Positions 45,621 to 54,309 of a stretch of DNA of 64,000 nt are shown piece after piece. The notes beneath the pieces were generated by a model, which saw nothing but the letters and a program-made list of their open reading frames with translations, was not told the origin of the DNA and made no database searches. The DNA is from Aestuariibius violaceus (lineage in GTDB: Bacteria > Pseudomonadota > Alphaproteobacteria > Rhodobacterales > Rhodobacteraceae), in the NCBI RefSeq assembly GCF_040779325.2, contig NZ_JBFONT020000006.1, positions 62,001 through 126,000 on the forward strand, given 5' to 3'. Position 1 is the stretch's first letter. The number at the start of each line of letters is the position of its first letter. Made by a program: the position numbers and the translations under genes.

Positions 45621-46628
45621 TCACTCCCGGCAGATCTGCTGCAGGCTCACCCAGTCGCTGTCGCTCAGAACAGGTGGCGCCTCGCGCCCCCGGAACGGAT
45701 CCCCTTCGATCAGCGGCAGCACCGTCTCTCCCGACACGTCGATGGCGAAGGCATAGGGCCGGCTCGGCACGCCCGCCCCGTCGAACCCCGCAAGCAGGAT
45801 CCCATCTTCCACCGCCGGCTGCGCACCCGCCAAAAGCCGTTCGGAATGCCGACGGATCGCCGCCTCCGGCAAGCGCCCCGTCGTTAGCAGCCGAAAGGTC
45901 GTCCGCGTCCCCGCCGCATCGAGCAAGGCGCCCAGCGGGTCCGGCGCCCCCTGCCGCGCGGCAATCACGTATCCGGCGGCCACCGCCGGATCCTCGTGAT
46001 CCTCGATCACCGACCGGTCCAGCACCACGACCCCGCCGGGCAGCGCGACGGCCGCCCTTGGCGAGGCGCTCATCACCCGGATCTCTTCCACCCCCATCCG
46101 CTCGCGAAAAACATCGAGCGCGGCCAACCCCAGCGGATCCTCGCACGGCCGCCCCGCCCCGCGCTCAATCTCCTCAGCCAGCGCCCGCCCGATCTCCACC
46201 CGCTTGACCTCGGGCACCACCGACAAAGTGTGCTCCCGCAACGCGCCGGGCAGCCACAGCACCATCAGCCCCGCGATGGCCAAAGCGATCCCGCCCGCAC
46301 TCAACAGCCGCACCCGTCCCGGCCGCGGACGGCTTTTCGAGATCACGCCGCGCACCGTCTCGATCGCCTCGATCATGTCGGTGTCGGAGATCTCCAGCGT
46401 CTCGCCGCCATCCAAGCCGGGCGAATAGAGCGCCGGCACTTCGTCCGGATTCTCCCGCCGCAAAGCCGGCAGCGACCAATGGCTCAACGCCCGCCCCGCC
46501 TTGTCCGAGATCACCAGCGTCGCCTCGCCGAACGTCACGACCACATCGCGCCGCTGCGCGTCCGGATCGGGCCGCCACAACCCGCCGCTCTCAAGCCGCT
46601 GATACCGGTCGAGTGCCGTCGTCGCCAA
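45621..46628 (-). CDS. M48-like membrane protein without zinc site
   Basis: The 335-aa protein has an N-terminal cytosolic part with DVVVTFGEATLVISD, one or two membrane helices (about 105-130), and a C-terminal domain. The segment SPRAAVALPGGVVVLDRSVIEDHEDPAVAAGYVIAARQG lines up with M48 peptidases just before the HEXXH helix, but the zinc residues are replaced (YVIAA). This reading is by eye. The start is uncertain: I give TTG 46628, but the frame stays open upstream (LTVLSEAEQRAVP) with only a CTG available. Confidence 0.6.
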   Translation of the reverse strand: MATTALDRYQRLESGGLWRPDPDAQRRDVVVTFGEATLVISDKAGRALSHWSLPALRRENPDEVPALYSPGLDGGETLEISDTDMIEAIETVRGVISKSRPRPGRVRLLSAGGIALAIAGLMVLWLPGALREHTLSVVPEVKRVEIGRALAEEIERGAGRPCEDPLGLAALDVFRERMGVEEIRVMSASPRAAVALPGGVVVLDRSVIEDHEDPAVAAGYVIAARQGAPDPLGALLDAAGTRTTFRLLTTGRLPEAAIRRHSERLLAGAQPAVEDGILLAGFDGAGVPSRPYAFAIDVSGETVLPLIEGDPFRGREAPPVLSDSDWVSLQQICRE

Positions 46629-46717
46629 AGGGACCGCTCTTTGTTCTGCCTCGCTCAGGACCGTCAGCCTAGCCGAGCCTTCAGGGCCCGTCCATCACCG
46701 CATCCACGTGACAGTCC

Positions 46718-48343
46718 TCACGCCCCCGCCGCGACCTTCCTCAGCTCGAATTTCTGGATCTTCCCGGTGGAGGTCTTGGGCAATTCCCCGAAGACGACCG
46801 CCTTCGGTGTCTTGAACCCTGCCAACCGCTCACGGGCGAAAGCGATCAGCTCCGCCTCGTCCGCCTCCGCCCCCGCCTTCAGTTCGACAAAGGCGCACGG
46901 CACCTCGCCCCACTTGTCGTCCGGCTTGGCCACGACAGCACAAAGCAGCACCGCCGGATGGTGCATTAGCACCCCCTCGACCTCGACAGACGAGACATTC
47001 TCCCCGCCCGAGATGATGATATCCTTCGCCCGATCCGCGATCTGCAGGTAGCCGTCCGGGTGATGCACCCCCAGATCGCCCGACAGGAAATATCCCGGCG
47101 CGAACGCCTCCGCCGTGGCTTTCGGGTTGCGGTAATATCCCTTCATCACCGCATTGCCGCGCAGCCCGATCTCGCCCTGCGTCTCCCCATCCCGCGGCAC
47201 CGGCTTGCCGTCCCTGTCCAGCACCGCAGAGGGCTCCATCATCGGATAGGGCACCCCCTGCCGCGCCTTCTTCGCCGCCCGCGCGTCCCCTTGCAGATCC
47301 TTCCACTCCTCCTGCCACAGGCATTCGGTGACATGCCCATGGGTCTCGGTCAGCCCGTAGACATGGGTGACCTCAAACCCCAGCGCCTCGATCCGCGAAA
47401 GCGTCGCCGCAGGCGGCGGTGCCCCCGCCGTGTAGACCCGCACCAGATGATCGAACGCCCGCCGCTCGTCCTCCGGCGCGTTGATCAGCATGTTCAGAAC
47501 GATCGGCGCGCCTCCGAAATGGGTCACCCCCTCATCGGCGATCGCGTCATAGACCGCCTTTGCCGTCACATTCCGGCAGCAGACCACCCGCCCCCCCAGC
47601 ATCGGCGCCATCCAGACGTGATGCCAGCCGTTGCAATGAAAGAGCGGCGGGATCTGCAGGATCACCGGGAACAGCGTCATCCGCCAGCTCACGGGCGTCC
47701 CCATCGTCAGCAGATAGGCGCCGCGATGGCTGTAGACGACACCCTTCGGCTTGCCCGTCGTGCCGGACGTATAATTCAGCGACAGGCTCTCCCACTCGTC
47801 CTCCGGCAGGATCCAGTCGAAATCGGGATCCCCGGTCGCGAGGAAATCCTCGTAATCCACCTGCTCCCCCAGCCCCGGCACGCCCTCCTCGGGGTCCGGG
47901 ACCTCGATGACCAGCGGCGCGTCCCCCTCCATCTCGGCGATCGCCTCCATGGCCAGCGGCAAGAACTGGCTGTCCGCGATCAGCACCTTCGCGCCGCCGT
48001 GGTCCAGGATGTAGGCCACCGTTGCCACATCCAGCCGGGTGTTGATCGTGTTCAGCACCGCCCCGCAGGCCGGCACCCCGAAATGCGCCTCCGCCTGGGC
48101 GGGGATATTCGGCATCAGCGTCGCCACCACCTCTCCGGGCGTCACCCCCGCCGTCACGAGGGCCGAGGCCAGCCGCGACACCCGCGCATGATACTCCCGG
48201 TAGCTTGTCCGCTGGGCGCCATAAACCAGCGCCTCCCGCTCCGGAAACACCTCCGCCGCCCGCACCAGGTGGCTCAGCGGCGTCAGCGGCACGTAGTTCG
48301 CCGCACACTTGCCCAGCCCCGTCTCATCCGCCATCCAACCCAT
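46718..48343 (-). CDS. acyl-CoA synthetase (AMP-forming)
   Basis: The 541-aa ligase has NYTSGTTGKPKGV (about 170-182), YGLTETHG, GYFLSGDLGVHHPDGYLQIADRAKDIIISGGENVSSVEVE and the catalytic Lys in PKTSTGKIQKF. It matches the medium-chain/methylmercaptopropionate ligase group (FadD13/DmdB-like), which uses fatty or sulphur-containing acids. The ATG at 48343 follows GGGAGGAG. It sits with sulfotransferase and beta-oxidation genes, which fits acyl turnover. Confidence 0.88.
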   Translation of the reverse strand: MGWMADETGLGKCAANYVPLTPLSHLVRAAEVFPEREALVYGAQRTSYREYHARVSRLASALVTAGVTPGEVVATLMPNIPAQAEAHFGVPACGAVLNTINTRLDVATVAYILDHGGAKVLIADSQFLPLAMEAIAEMEGDAPLVIEVPDPEEGVPGLGEQVDYEDFLATGDPDFDWILPEDEWESLSLNYTSGTTGKPKGVVYSHRGAYLLTMGTPVSWRMTLFPVILQIPPLFHCNGWHHVWMAPMLGGRVVCCRNVTAKAVYDAIADEGVTHFGGAPIVLNMLINAPEDERRAFDHLVRVYTAGAPPPAATLSRIEALGFEVTHVYGLTETHGHVTECLWQEEWKDLQGDARAAKKARQGVPYPMMEPSAVLDRDGKPVPRDGETQGEIGLRGNAVMKGYYRNPKATAEAFAPGYFLSGDLGVHHPDGYLQIADRAKDIIISGGENVSSVEVEGVLMHHPAVLLCAVVAKPDDKWGEVPCAFVELKAGAEADEAELIAFARERLAGFKTPKAVVFGELPKTSTGKIQKFELRKVAAGA

Positions 48344-48454
48344 CGGCCGCTCCTCCCAAAGCAGTGTTCGCCCATCCTGCCGCAAGCAGGCGCTGTCTTT
48401 CCAGTGGAAAGGCGCCGCTTGCCGCATCCTGCAGCGGCAAGGCAGGATGCGCCC
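48344..48454. promoter_or_regulatory. divergent region with nested inverted repeats
   Basis: Between the acyl-CoA ligase and the sulfotransferase genes lie imperfect copies of a GCATCCTGC...GCAGGATGC repeat and a central TTTCCAGTGGAAA hairpin. The arms could form a stem around both promoters. No known operator was recognised. Confidence 0.35.
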
Positions 48455-49117
48455 ATGATCCTCTCCCGCAAGCGGCGCTACATCTTCGTCCACATCCCCA
48501 AGACCGGCGGCACCTCCATGGCGCTCGCGCTTGAGGAGCGCGCCGCGGCCGACGATATCCTCGTGGGCGACACGCCCAAGGCCCGCCGCCGCAAGAAGCG
48601 CCTCAAGGGGGTCAAGACCCGCGGCCGCCTCTGGAAACACAGCACCCTCGCCGAGGCCGAGGGGCTCCTGACACCCGACGATCTCGACCGCTCCCTCATC
48701 TTCACGCTGGTGCGCAATCCCTGGGACCGGATGGTCAGCTATTACCACTGGCTCCGCGCCCAGGACTTCCCGCACCCCGCTGTCCCGCTTGCCAAAAGCA
48801 CCGACTTCGCAGGCTTCGTCACAGCCCCCCAGACCCGCAACGCCCTCCGCATACCGGCCGCCCATTACATGCGCGACAGCACCGGGACCGACCGCGCCGA
48901 TCTCTACATCCGCCTCGAAAACCTTGCCGAAGACATCCCCCCGCTCAACGCCCATCTGGGCTTTTCCCTCACCCTGCCGCGCTCCAACGCCTCCGACCGC
49001 CCGCGCGACTATCGCACAGCCTATACCGACCAGACTGCCGCCCTCATCGCCGACCTCTGCGCCGAAGATATCGCCCGCTTCGGCTACAGATTCGAGGACG
49101 GCCCCGCAGCTTCCTGA
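48455..49117 (+). CDS. sulfotransferase family protein
   Basis: The 220-aa protein has the 5'-phosphosulfate loop VHIPKTGGTSM (about 12-22) and the 3'-phosphate motif LVRNPWDRMVSYYHW (about 90-104) of the Sulfotransfer_2 family, which transfers sulfate from PAPS to sugars or lipids. The target is unknown. It diverges from the acyl-CoA ligase gene. A copy of the 23-nt motif lies just past its stop. Confidence 0.88.
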   Translation: MILSRKRRYIFVHIPKTGGTSMALALEERAAADDILVGDTPKARRRKKRLKGVKTRGRLWKHSTLAEAEGLLTPDDLDRSLIFTLVRNPWDRMVSYYHWLRAQDFPHPAVPLAKSTDFAGFVTAPQTRNALRIPAAHYMRDSTGTDRADLYIRLENLAEDIPPLNAHLGFSLTLPRSNASDRPRDYRTAYTDQTAALIADLCAEDIARFGYRFEDGPAAS

Positions 49118-49122
49118 TCCGG

Positions 49123-49148
49123 CTTCATCTGGCCAAAAATACTCATAC
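49123..49148 (-). repeat. intergenic motif copy 2
   Basis: This minus-strand copy of the motif has an intact GAGTATTTTTGGCCAGATG core and starts six bases past the sulfotransferase stop. It differs from copy 1 only in the outer bases. Confidence 0.75.
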
Positions 49149-49209
49149 CGATATCAGCCTCAAACACCCCACCCTGAGATATCGGACCTCCCTCGACCAA
49201 AGAGAAAGA

Positions 49210-49233
49210 GGCGCGGTCCGCAAGGACCGCGCC
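49210..49233 (-). terminator. terminator of the hydratase/dehydrogenase gene
   Basis: A perfect 10-bp stem (GGCGCGGTCC and complement) with a 4-nt loop (GCAA on the plus strand) is followed on the minus strand by TCTTTCTCTTT. It lies about 70 bp past the stop at 49301. Confidence 0.7.
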
Positions 49234-49300
49234 CCCTGGCGACAGGCGCAGGGCCCGTCAGGGCCCGAAGGCATGGCGCAAGCCCCATCGGGGCAAAGCT

Positions 49301-51493
49301 TTAGGCCGCCGCCTTCGCCTCCGCGCCGAACCGGCCGTAGAAGCTCTGACCCTTCTCGGCCATCTCGCGCAGCAGCGCCGGGCAGGCAAACCGCTCGCCA
49401 TGGGACGCGGCAAGTTCATCGCACCGCTCCGCCGCATAGGGCGCCCCGATGATGTCGAGCCAAGAGAACGGCCCGCCCGACCACGGCGCGAAGCCCCAGC
49501 CGAGGATGGCACCGACATCGCCTTCGCGGATATCCTCCAGCACGCCTTCTTCCAGCGCGCGGACCGCCTCGAGCACCTGCGCGAACAGGAGCCGATGCTG
49601 CACCTCGACCAGCTCGGGCTGCATGTCCGCCACCGGGTACCGCGCAGACAACCCGTCCCACAGCCCCTGCCGCTTGCCGGTCTCGTCATAAGCGTAGAAG
49701 CCCGCCTGCGCCTTCCGGCCCAGGCGCCCCTCATCGGCCATCCAGAAGATCACGTCATCCGCCGCATCGTCATAGGCATCGCCCATCGCGGCCTTGGTTG
49801 CCTTGGCGATCTTGACGCCCAGATCGATCGACGTCTCGTCCGTCAGCTGCAGCGGTCCCAGCGGCATCCCCACCAGCTTGGCCGCGTTCTCGATGAGCGC
49901 GGGCTCCACGCCCTCCTTCACCATCCGCACGCCTTCGTTGATGTAGGGGATGATGCAGCGGTTGGCGTAGAAGAACCGCGCATCGTTCACCACGATCGGC
50001 GTCTTCCGGATCTGCCGCACGTAGTCCAGCGACTTGGCCACGGCCCGCGGTCCGGTCTCCTTGCCCTTGATGATCTCCACCAGCATCATCTTGTCGACGG
50101 GCGAGAAGAAGTGGATCCCGATGAACTGCTCCGGCCGCTTGCTGGCCTTGGCCAGCTCCGTGATCGGCAGGGTGGAGGTGTTGGTGGCAAAGATGCAGTC
50201 CTCGCCCACGACCTCTTCGACCTTCGCCGTCACCTCGGCCTTGATCCCCGGATCCTCGAACACGGCCTCGACGATCAGATCGCAGCCAGCCAGCGCTGCG
50301 TAATCCGTCGTGGCCGTGATCAGCCCCAGCACCTTTTCTTTCTTCTCCTCGGTCGCCTTCTTCCGCGCGATGCCCTTGTCCATGTAATCGGCGGTGTAGG
50401 ACTTGCCCTTGTCGGCCGCCTCCTGCTTCTGGTCGAGCAGGACGACCTCGATCCCGGCGAGCGCCGAGACCAGGGCAATCCCCGCCCCCATCATGCCAGC
50501 CCCCAGCACACCGACCTTCTTCACCGTCTCATCGGCCACGTCCGGGCGGTTCGCGCCTTTCTCAAGCGCCTCCTTGTTGATGAACAGCGACCGGATCATC
50601 GCGGCCGAGGACGGGTTCAGCAGCACATTGGTGAACCACCGCGCCTCGATCTTCAGCGCCGTGTCGAAGGGCACCATCGCCCCTTCATAGACGGCGGACA
50701 AAAGCGCCTTGGCCGCCGGATAGACGCCCTGCGTCTTGCCGTTCACCATGGCCGAGGCGCCGACGAAGGTCATGAAGCCCGCCGGATGATAGGGCGCCCC
50801 GCCCGGCATCTTGTAGCCCTTCTCGTCCCACGGCTTAACGATCTTCGGTTCCGACAGAACCCATTCCTTCGCCGCCGCGACCGGATCGTCCACGACCTCG
50901 TCGATGACACCCGCCGCCTTCGCCTTCTTCGGATCGTTCAGCTTGCCTTCCAGCAGCAGAGGCGATGCCGCCATCGCCCCCATCTTGCGCACCAGCCGGG
51001 TCGTGCCGCCCGCACCGGGGAAGATGCCGACCATGATCTCGGGCAGGCCGATCTTGGCCTTCGGGTTGTCCGCGCAAAAGATCCGGTGACAGGCCAGCGG
51101 GATCTCCAGCGCGATCCCCAAGGCCGTGCCGGGCAAGGCCGCCGCGATCGGCTTGCCACCCTTGTTGGTCTTCGGGTCTATCCCTGCCCGCTCGATCCGG
51201 CGCAGCACGCCGTGCATGTCCATCACGCCCTCGAATAGCGACGTCGCCGGATCATCCCCGCCATCGTCCTTCATCTTGGCGATGACGTTCAGATCCATCC
51301 CGCCGCCGAACGAGCCGTCCTTGCCCGAGGTGATGACGATCCCCTTCACCGCATCGTCACCCAGAGCCTCGGCCACCAGGTTGTCGAGATCGGTGAACCC
51401 TTGCTGGCTCATCACGTTCATCGACTTGCCCTGGGTGTCCCAGGTGATCACGGCCACGCCGTCGGCATCCGTCTCCATCGTGAAATCGGTCAT
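49301..51493 (-). CDS. fused enoyl-CoA hydratase/3-hydroxyacyl-CoA dehydrogenase
   Basis: The 730-aa beta-oxidation enzyme does hydration and NAD-linked oxidation. The N-terminal crotonase domain (1-200) has GGGMDL and the Glu of the FPGAGGTTRL region. The dehydrogenase domain starts at VGVLGAGMMGAGIA (about 326), with the catalytic His in IGIHFFSPVDKM. The C-terminal helical domain follows. It is a FadJ/FadB-like type. It heads a run of minus-strand beta-oxidation genes; the hairpin at 49210 is its terminator. Confidence 0.92.
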   Translation of the reverse strand: MTDFTMETDADGVAVITWDTQGKSMNVMSQQGFTDLDNLVAEALGDDAVKGIVITSGKDGSFGGGMDLNVIAKMKDDGGDDPATSLFEGVMDMHGVLRRIERAGIDPKTNKGGKPIAAALPGTALGIALEIPLACHRIFCADNPKAKIGLPEIMVGIFPGAGGTTRLVRKMGAMAASPLLLEGKLNDPKKAKAAGVIDEVVDDPVAAAKEWVLSEPKIVKPWDEKGYKMPGGAPYHPAGFMTFVGASAMVNGKTQGVYPAAKALLSAVYEGAMVPFDTALKIEARWFTNVLLNPSSAAMIRSLFINKEALEKGANRPDVADETVKKVGVLGAGMMGAGIALVSALAGIEVVLLDQKQEAADKGKSYTADYMDKGIARKKATEEKKEKVLGLITATTDYAALAGCDLIVEAVFEDPGIKAEVTAKVEEVVGEDCIFATNTSTLPITELAKASKRPEQFIGIHFFSPVDKMMLVEIIKGKETGPRAVAKSLDYVRQIRKTPIVVNDARFFYANRCIIPYINEGVRMVKEGVEPALIENAAKLVGMPLGPLQLTDETSIDLGVKIAKATKAAMGDAYDDAADDVIFWMADEGRLGRKAQAGFYAYDETGKRQGLWDGLSARYPVADMQPELVEVQHRLLFAQVLEAVRALEEGVLEDIREGDVGAILGWGFAPWSGGPFSWLDIIGAPYAAERCDELAASHGERFACPALLREMAEKGQSFYGRFGAEAKAAA

Positions 51494-51503
51494 CTCTCTC
51501 TCC

Positions 51504-52040
51504 TCAGTCTCGTGTTGTCTCAGGCCCCTTAGGGCAAATCTTCCGGCCCGCCTCGACCATCACCTGGTTGAAGAGCGAGGGGTCGGGCAGCGCATTTTGC
51601 GACGACGCGGCTTTCCAGAGATCGCCGCGCAGCTTCATGATCGACGTCACCGGAAACGGATCCTCAATATAGATCCCGCCCCGCAGGCAGGAGGAGACAT
51701 GGGTCCCCTCGATCCGCTCCGGCCCCTGGAACTGCGCGGCAAGGCAGGTTCGCACGAACTGCGTGACGCCGATCTGCTCCAGTCGTTTCCGGAACGCGTC
51801 GAACATCACCCGCAGGTCGGATCTCGTCCGCATCGTGATCGTGTGATCGAACGTCGCGAGCGTGAAGGGCCATTCGATCACCTCGCAGTAATCATCGAAA
51901 TCTCCGCTTTCGTAGGCCGCGCCCATCCTGTCCAGCATCTCCTGGTAAAGCCGCTGCGCCCGGTCCGGCGTGAGGTCTCCGGCCACGGGGCCGCCCGGCG
52001 GTGTCCCGCCCGATTCCCCCGGCTGGCCGGATCCCGTCAC
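51504..52040 (-). CDS. NTF2-like protein of unknown function
   Basis: The 178-aa protein has a Gly/Pro-rich start and then a domain (about 30-150) that looks like the SnoaL/NTF2 fold: YESGDFDDYCEVIEWPFTLATFDHTITMRTRSDL and MFDAFRKRLEQIG. It could act as a small hydratase or binding protein. It starts at GTG 52040, 4 bp past the thiolase stop, and ends 11 bp before the hydratase gene, so the run is one operon. Confidence 0.65.
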   Translation of the reverse strand: MTGSGQPGESGGTPPGGPVAGDLTPDRAQRLYQEMLDRMGAAYESGDFDDYCEVIEWPFTLATFDHTITMRTRSDLRVMFDAFRKRLEQIGVTQFVRTCLAAQFQGPERIEGTHVSSCLRGGIYIEDPFPVTSIMKLRGDLWKAASSQNALPDPSLFNQVMVEAGRKICPKGPETTRD

Positions 52041-52044
52041 CGGA

Positions 52045-53259
52045 TCAGACCCGCTCGATCACCGTGGCCGCGCCCATGCCGGACGCCACGCAGAGCGTTG
52101 CGAGGCCCACTTCCTTGTCGGTCCGCTCCATCTCGTCCAGCAGCGTGCCGATGATAATCGCGCCCGACGCGCCCAGCGGGTGGCCCATCGCGATCGCGCC
52201 GCCATTGACGTTGAGCTTCGCATGATCGACGTCGAACCGCTGCACGAAACGCAGCACGACGCTGGCGAAGGCCTCGTTCACCTCGAAAAGGTCGATATCG
52301 CCGATCTCCATGCCCGTCTCGGCCAGGATCTTCTCGGTCACGGGCACCGGCCCGGTCAGCATGATCGTGGGATCGGTCCCGATCTTGGCCGTCGCCTTGA
52401 TCCGCGCCCGCGGCGTCAGGCCATTGGCCTCGCCGAACGCCTTGTCGCCGATCAGCACCGCCGCGGCCCCGTCCACGATGCCGGACGAGTTGCCCGCATG
52501 GTGGATGTGGTTGATCCGCTCCAGATGCGGGTACTTCATGATCGCGACCTTGTCGAAGCCGGGCATCACCTCGCCCATCTCCTTGAAAGAGGCCTTCAGC
52601 GCGCCGAGCGACTGCATGTCGGTTCCCGGCCGCATGTATTCGTCATGATCCAGGATCGGCACGCCGTTCACGTCGCGCACGGTCACGACGGACTTCTCGA
52701 ACCGCTTGTCGTCCCAGGCGGCCTTGGCGCGCTTCTGGCTTTCGACCGCATAGGCATCCGCATCGTCCCGGCTGATCCCGTATTCCGTCGCGATGATATC
52801 GGCCGAGATCCCCTGAGGCACGAAATAGGTGTCCATCGCGATCGACGGATCGACGGCGATCGCCGCCCCGTCCGATCCCATGGCGACCCGGCCCATCATC
52901 TCGACCCCGCCGGCGATATAGCCGTGGCCCGCACCGCCCTTCACCTGGTTCGCGGCCAGATTCACCGCTTCCATGCCAGAGGCGCAGAACCGGTTGATCG
53001 ACAGGCCCGGGATCCTCTCGTCGAGGTCCGAGGCCAGCACGGCGGTCCGCGCCAGACACCCGCCCTGCTCGCCCACCTGCGTGGCGTTGCCCCAGATCAC
53101 GTCCTCGACGGCATAGCCGTCCAGCCCGTTGCGTTCCTTCACCGCGTTCAGCGTCAGCGCCGACAGCCGCGCCGCCGTCACCTCGTGCAGCGCCCCGTCC
53201 TTGCGGCCCTTGCCCCGCGGCGTCCGCACCGCGTCGTAGATATAGGCGTCTTGGGTCAT
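52045..53259 (-). CDS. acetyl-CoA C-acyltransferase (thiolase)
   Basis: The 404-aa enzyme carries out the last step of beta-oxidation. The nucleophilic Cys is in NRFCASGMEAV (about 90), the catalytic His in GGAIAMGHPLGASGA, and the second Cys in CVASGMGAA. Length and motifs fit FadA-type thiolase. The ATG at 53259 follows GAGAGA. It lies 14 bp from the GST gene, in the same operon. Confidence 0.93.
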   Translation of the reverse strand: MTQDAYIYDAVRTPRGKGRKDGALHEVTAARLSALTLNAVKERNGLDGYAVEDVIWGNATQVGEQGGCLARTAVLASDLDERIPGLSINRFCASGMEAVNLAANQVKGGAGHGYIAGGVEMMGRVAMGSDGAAIAVDPSIAMDTYFVPQGISADIIATEYGISRDDADAYAVESQKRAKAAWDDKRFEKSVVTVRDVNGVPILDHDEYMRPGTDMQSLGALKASFKEMGEVMPGFDKVAIMKYPHLERINHIHHAGNSSGIVDGAAAVLIGDKAFGEANGLTPRARIKATAKIGTDPTIMLTGPVPVTEKILAETGMEIGDIDLFEVNEAFASVVLRFVQRFDVDHAKLNVNGGAIAMGHPLGASGAIIIGTLLDEMERTDKEVGLATLCVASGMGAATVIERV

Positions 53260-53273
53260 GTCTCTCTCCTCGT

Positions 53274-53909
53274 TCAGGCGCGGTCCGCGGGGGAGCCGGG
53301 CATCAGGTCGTAAGGGTGTTTCCATCCTGGCAGGGCGGCGATCCCCGTCAGCCAGCGGTCGATATTCAGATAAGCGCTGCGGTCGAAGCCGAAAGGCTCG
53401 TCGTAGAAAAGATACCCGCAGCAGGCGAGATCCGCGATGCTCGGACGATCCGCCACCAGCCAGTCCCGCCCCTCGAGATTGGCATCGAGCACCTTCAGCG
53501 CCGAGTTCAGCCGCATCGCCATGAACGCGTTCACATCCGCATTCCGCTTGGCCTCGGGCAGGAAGTTCATGTTGAACCTCAAGGGCCCGCCCACACCCGA
53601 CAGCTTGTGGTTGTCGAAGAGCAGCCAGCGCAGGATCTCCCGCCGCTCCGCATCGCCGGTCCAGCCGAACTTGCCGCTTGTCTCGGCCACGTAATCCTGG
53701 ATGACACCCGACTGGCTCAGCACCAGGTCGCCATCGACCATGACGGGGACCTCATACATCGGATTGAGCGCCTTGAATTCCGGGCTCCGCGTCGCGCCGT
53801 TGAAGAAGTCGACAAAGACCGGCCGCCAACCGAGCCCCGACAACTCCAGCGTCAGCGCCGCCTTGTAGGCGTTCCCGCTCTCTCCGAAACAATGCAGCTC
53901 GATCGTCAT
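53274..53909 (-). CDS. glutathione S-transferase family protein
   Basis: The 211-aa protein has an N-terminal thioredoxin-like domain (MTIELHCFGESGNAYKAALTLEL, then the cis-Pro motif MYEVPVMVDGDLVLSQSG) and a helical C-terminal domain (WLVADRPSIADLACCGYLF). A Ser in the start segment (GESGN) may serve as catalytic residue. The role in the beta-oxidation operon is unknown; it may remove electrophiles. It is the first gene of the run. Confidence 0.88.
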   Translation of the reverse strand: MTIELHCFGESGNAYKAALTLELSGLGWRPVFVDFFNGATRSPEFKALNPMYEVPVMVDGDLVLSQSGVIQDYVAETSGKFGWTGDAERREILRWLLFDNHKLSGVGGPLRFNMNFLPEAKRNADVNAFMAMRLNSALKVLDANLEGRDWLVADRPSIADLACCGYLFYDEPFGFDRSAYLNIDRWLTGIAALPGWKHPYDLMPGSPADRA

Positions 53910-53946
53910 CTCACCCCTCCCGGCCGTCGGTCCGACGGCACCCGCC

Positions 53947-53973
53947 GATTTGAGTATTTTTGGCCAGATGAAG
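53947..53973 (+). repeat. intergenic motif copy 3
   Basis: This segment is identical over 27 nt to the copy at 35295 and begins 38 bp upstream of the GST start. It faces copy 4 across about 160 bp. Confidence 0.75.
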
Positions 53974-54135
53974 CGGAAACACTCTTCTCCGCTAACCGGC
54001 CATTAAGGTTAACGCGCCTATCCTCGGATCGCGGTACAGGCTGGAGAGCCGATGACCGCGCCAGGTGAAGCTCCGCCCCTCTACGGCCGCAGGGCAGCCG
54101 CCGAGTGCCGTGGACGGGCGAAGTGGATCTGCCAT

Positions 54136-54159
54136 CTTCATCTGGCCGAAAATACTCAA
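54136..54159 (-). repeat. intergenic motif copy 4
   Basis: This minus-strand copy has one change in the core (T to C in the T-run: TATTTTCGG). It lies 177 bp from the acyl-CoA dehydrogenase stop side and faces copy 3. Confidence 0.7.
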
Positions 54160-54278
54160 CTCCCGAACCCGCCACTCGCGCCGACGCAAGAGCCGCAGGC
54201 AGGCGGCCCCAGCCAAGGCCACGGACATCACGCTCCCGCAAGGGCAGCCGTTCGGTCATCGTTCCTCCCGTATGGAAA

Positions 54279-54301
54279 GGGCGGCCCGCGAAAGGCCGCC
54301 C
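54279..54301 (-). terminator. acyl-CoA dehydrogenase terminator
   Basis: An 8-bp stem (GGGCGGCC with complement at 54294-54301) with a 7-nt loop is followed on the minus strand by TTTCC, 9 bp past the stop at 54310. Confidence 0.6.
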
Positions 54302-54309
54302 TGCCCGTC

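Larger units (their letters stand above)
53910..54309. other. intergenic region with two opposed motif copies
   Basis: This 400-bp stretch holds motif copies 3 and 4 facing each other and the terminator for the acyl-CoA dehydrogenase. A 79-aa frame (53992-54231, minus) reads MMSVALAGAACLRLL... and passes through motif 4, but I do not accept it as a gene. Confidence 0.6.

Noticed and set aside
49400..51238. 612-aa plus-strand open frame
   Set aside because: Antisense of the hydratase/dehydrogenase gene, with composition of a shadow frame.
53992..54231. 79-aa minus-strand frame with hydrophobic start
   Set aside because: It passes through a motif copy and has no ribosome site or family; better seen as intergenic.
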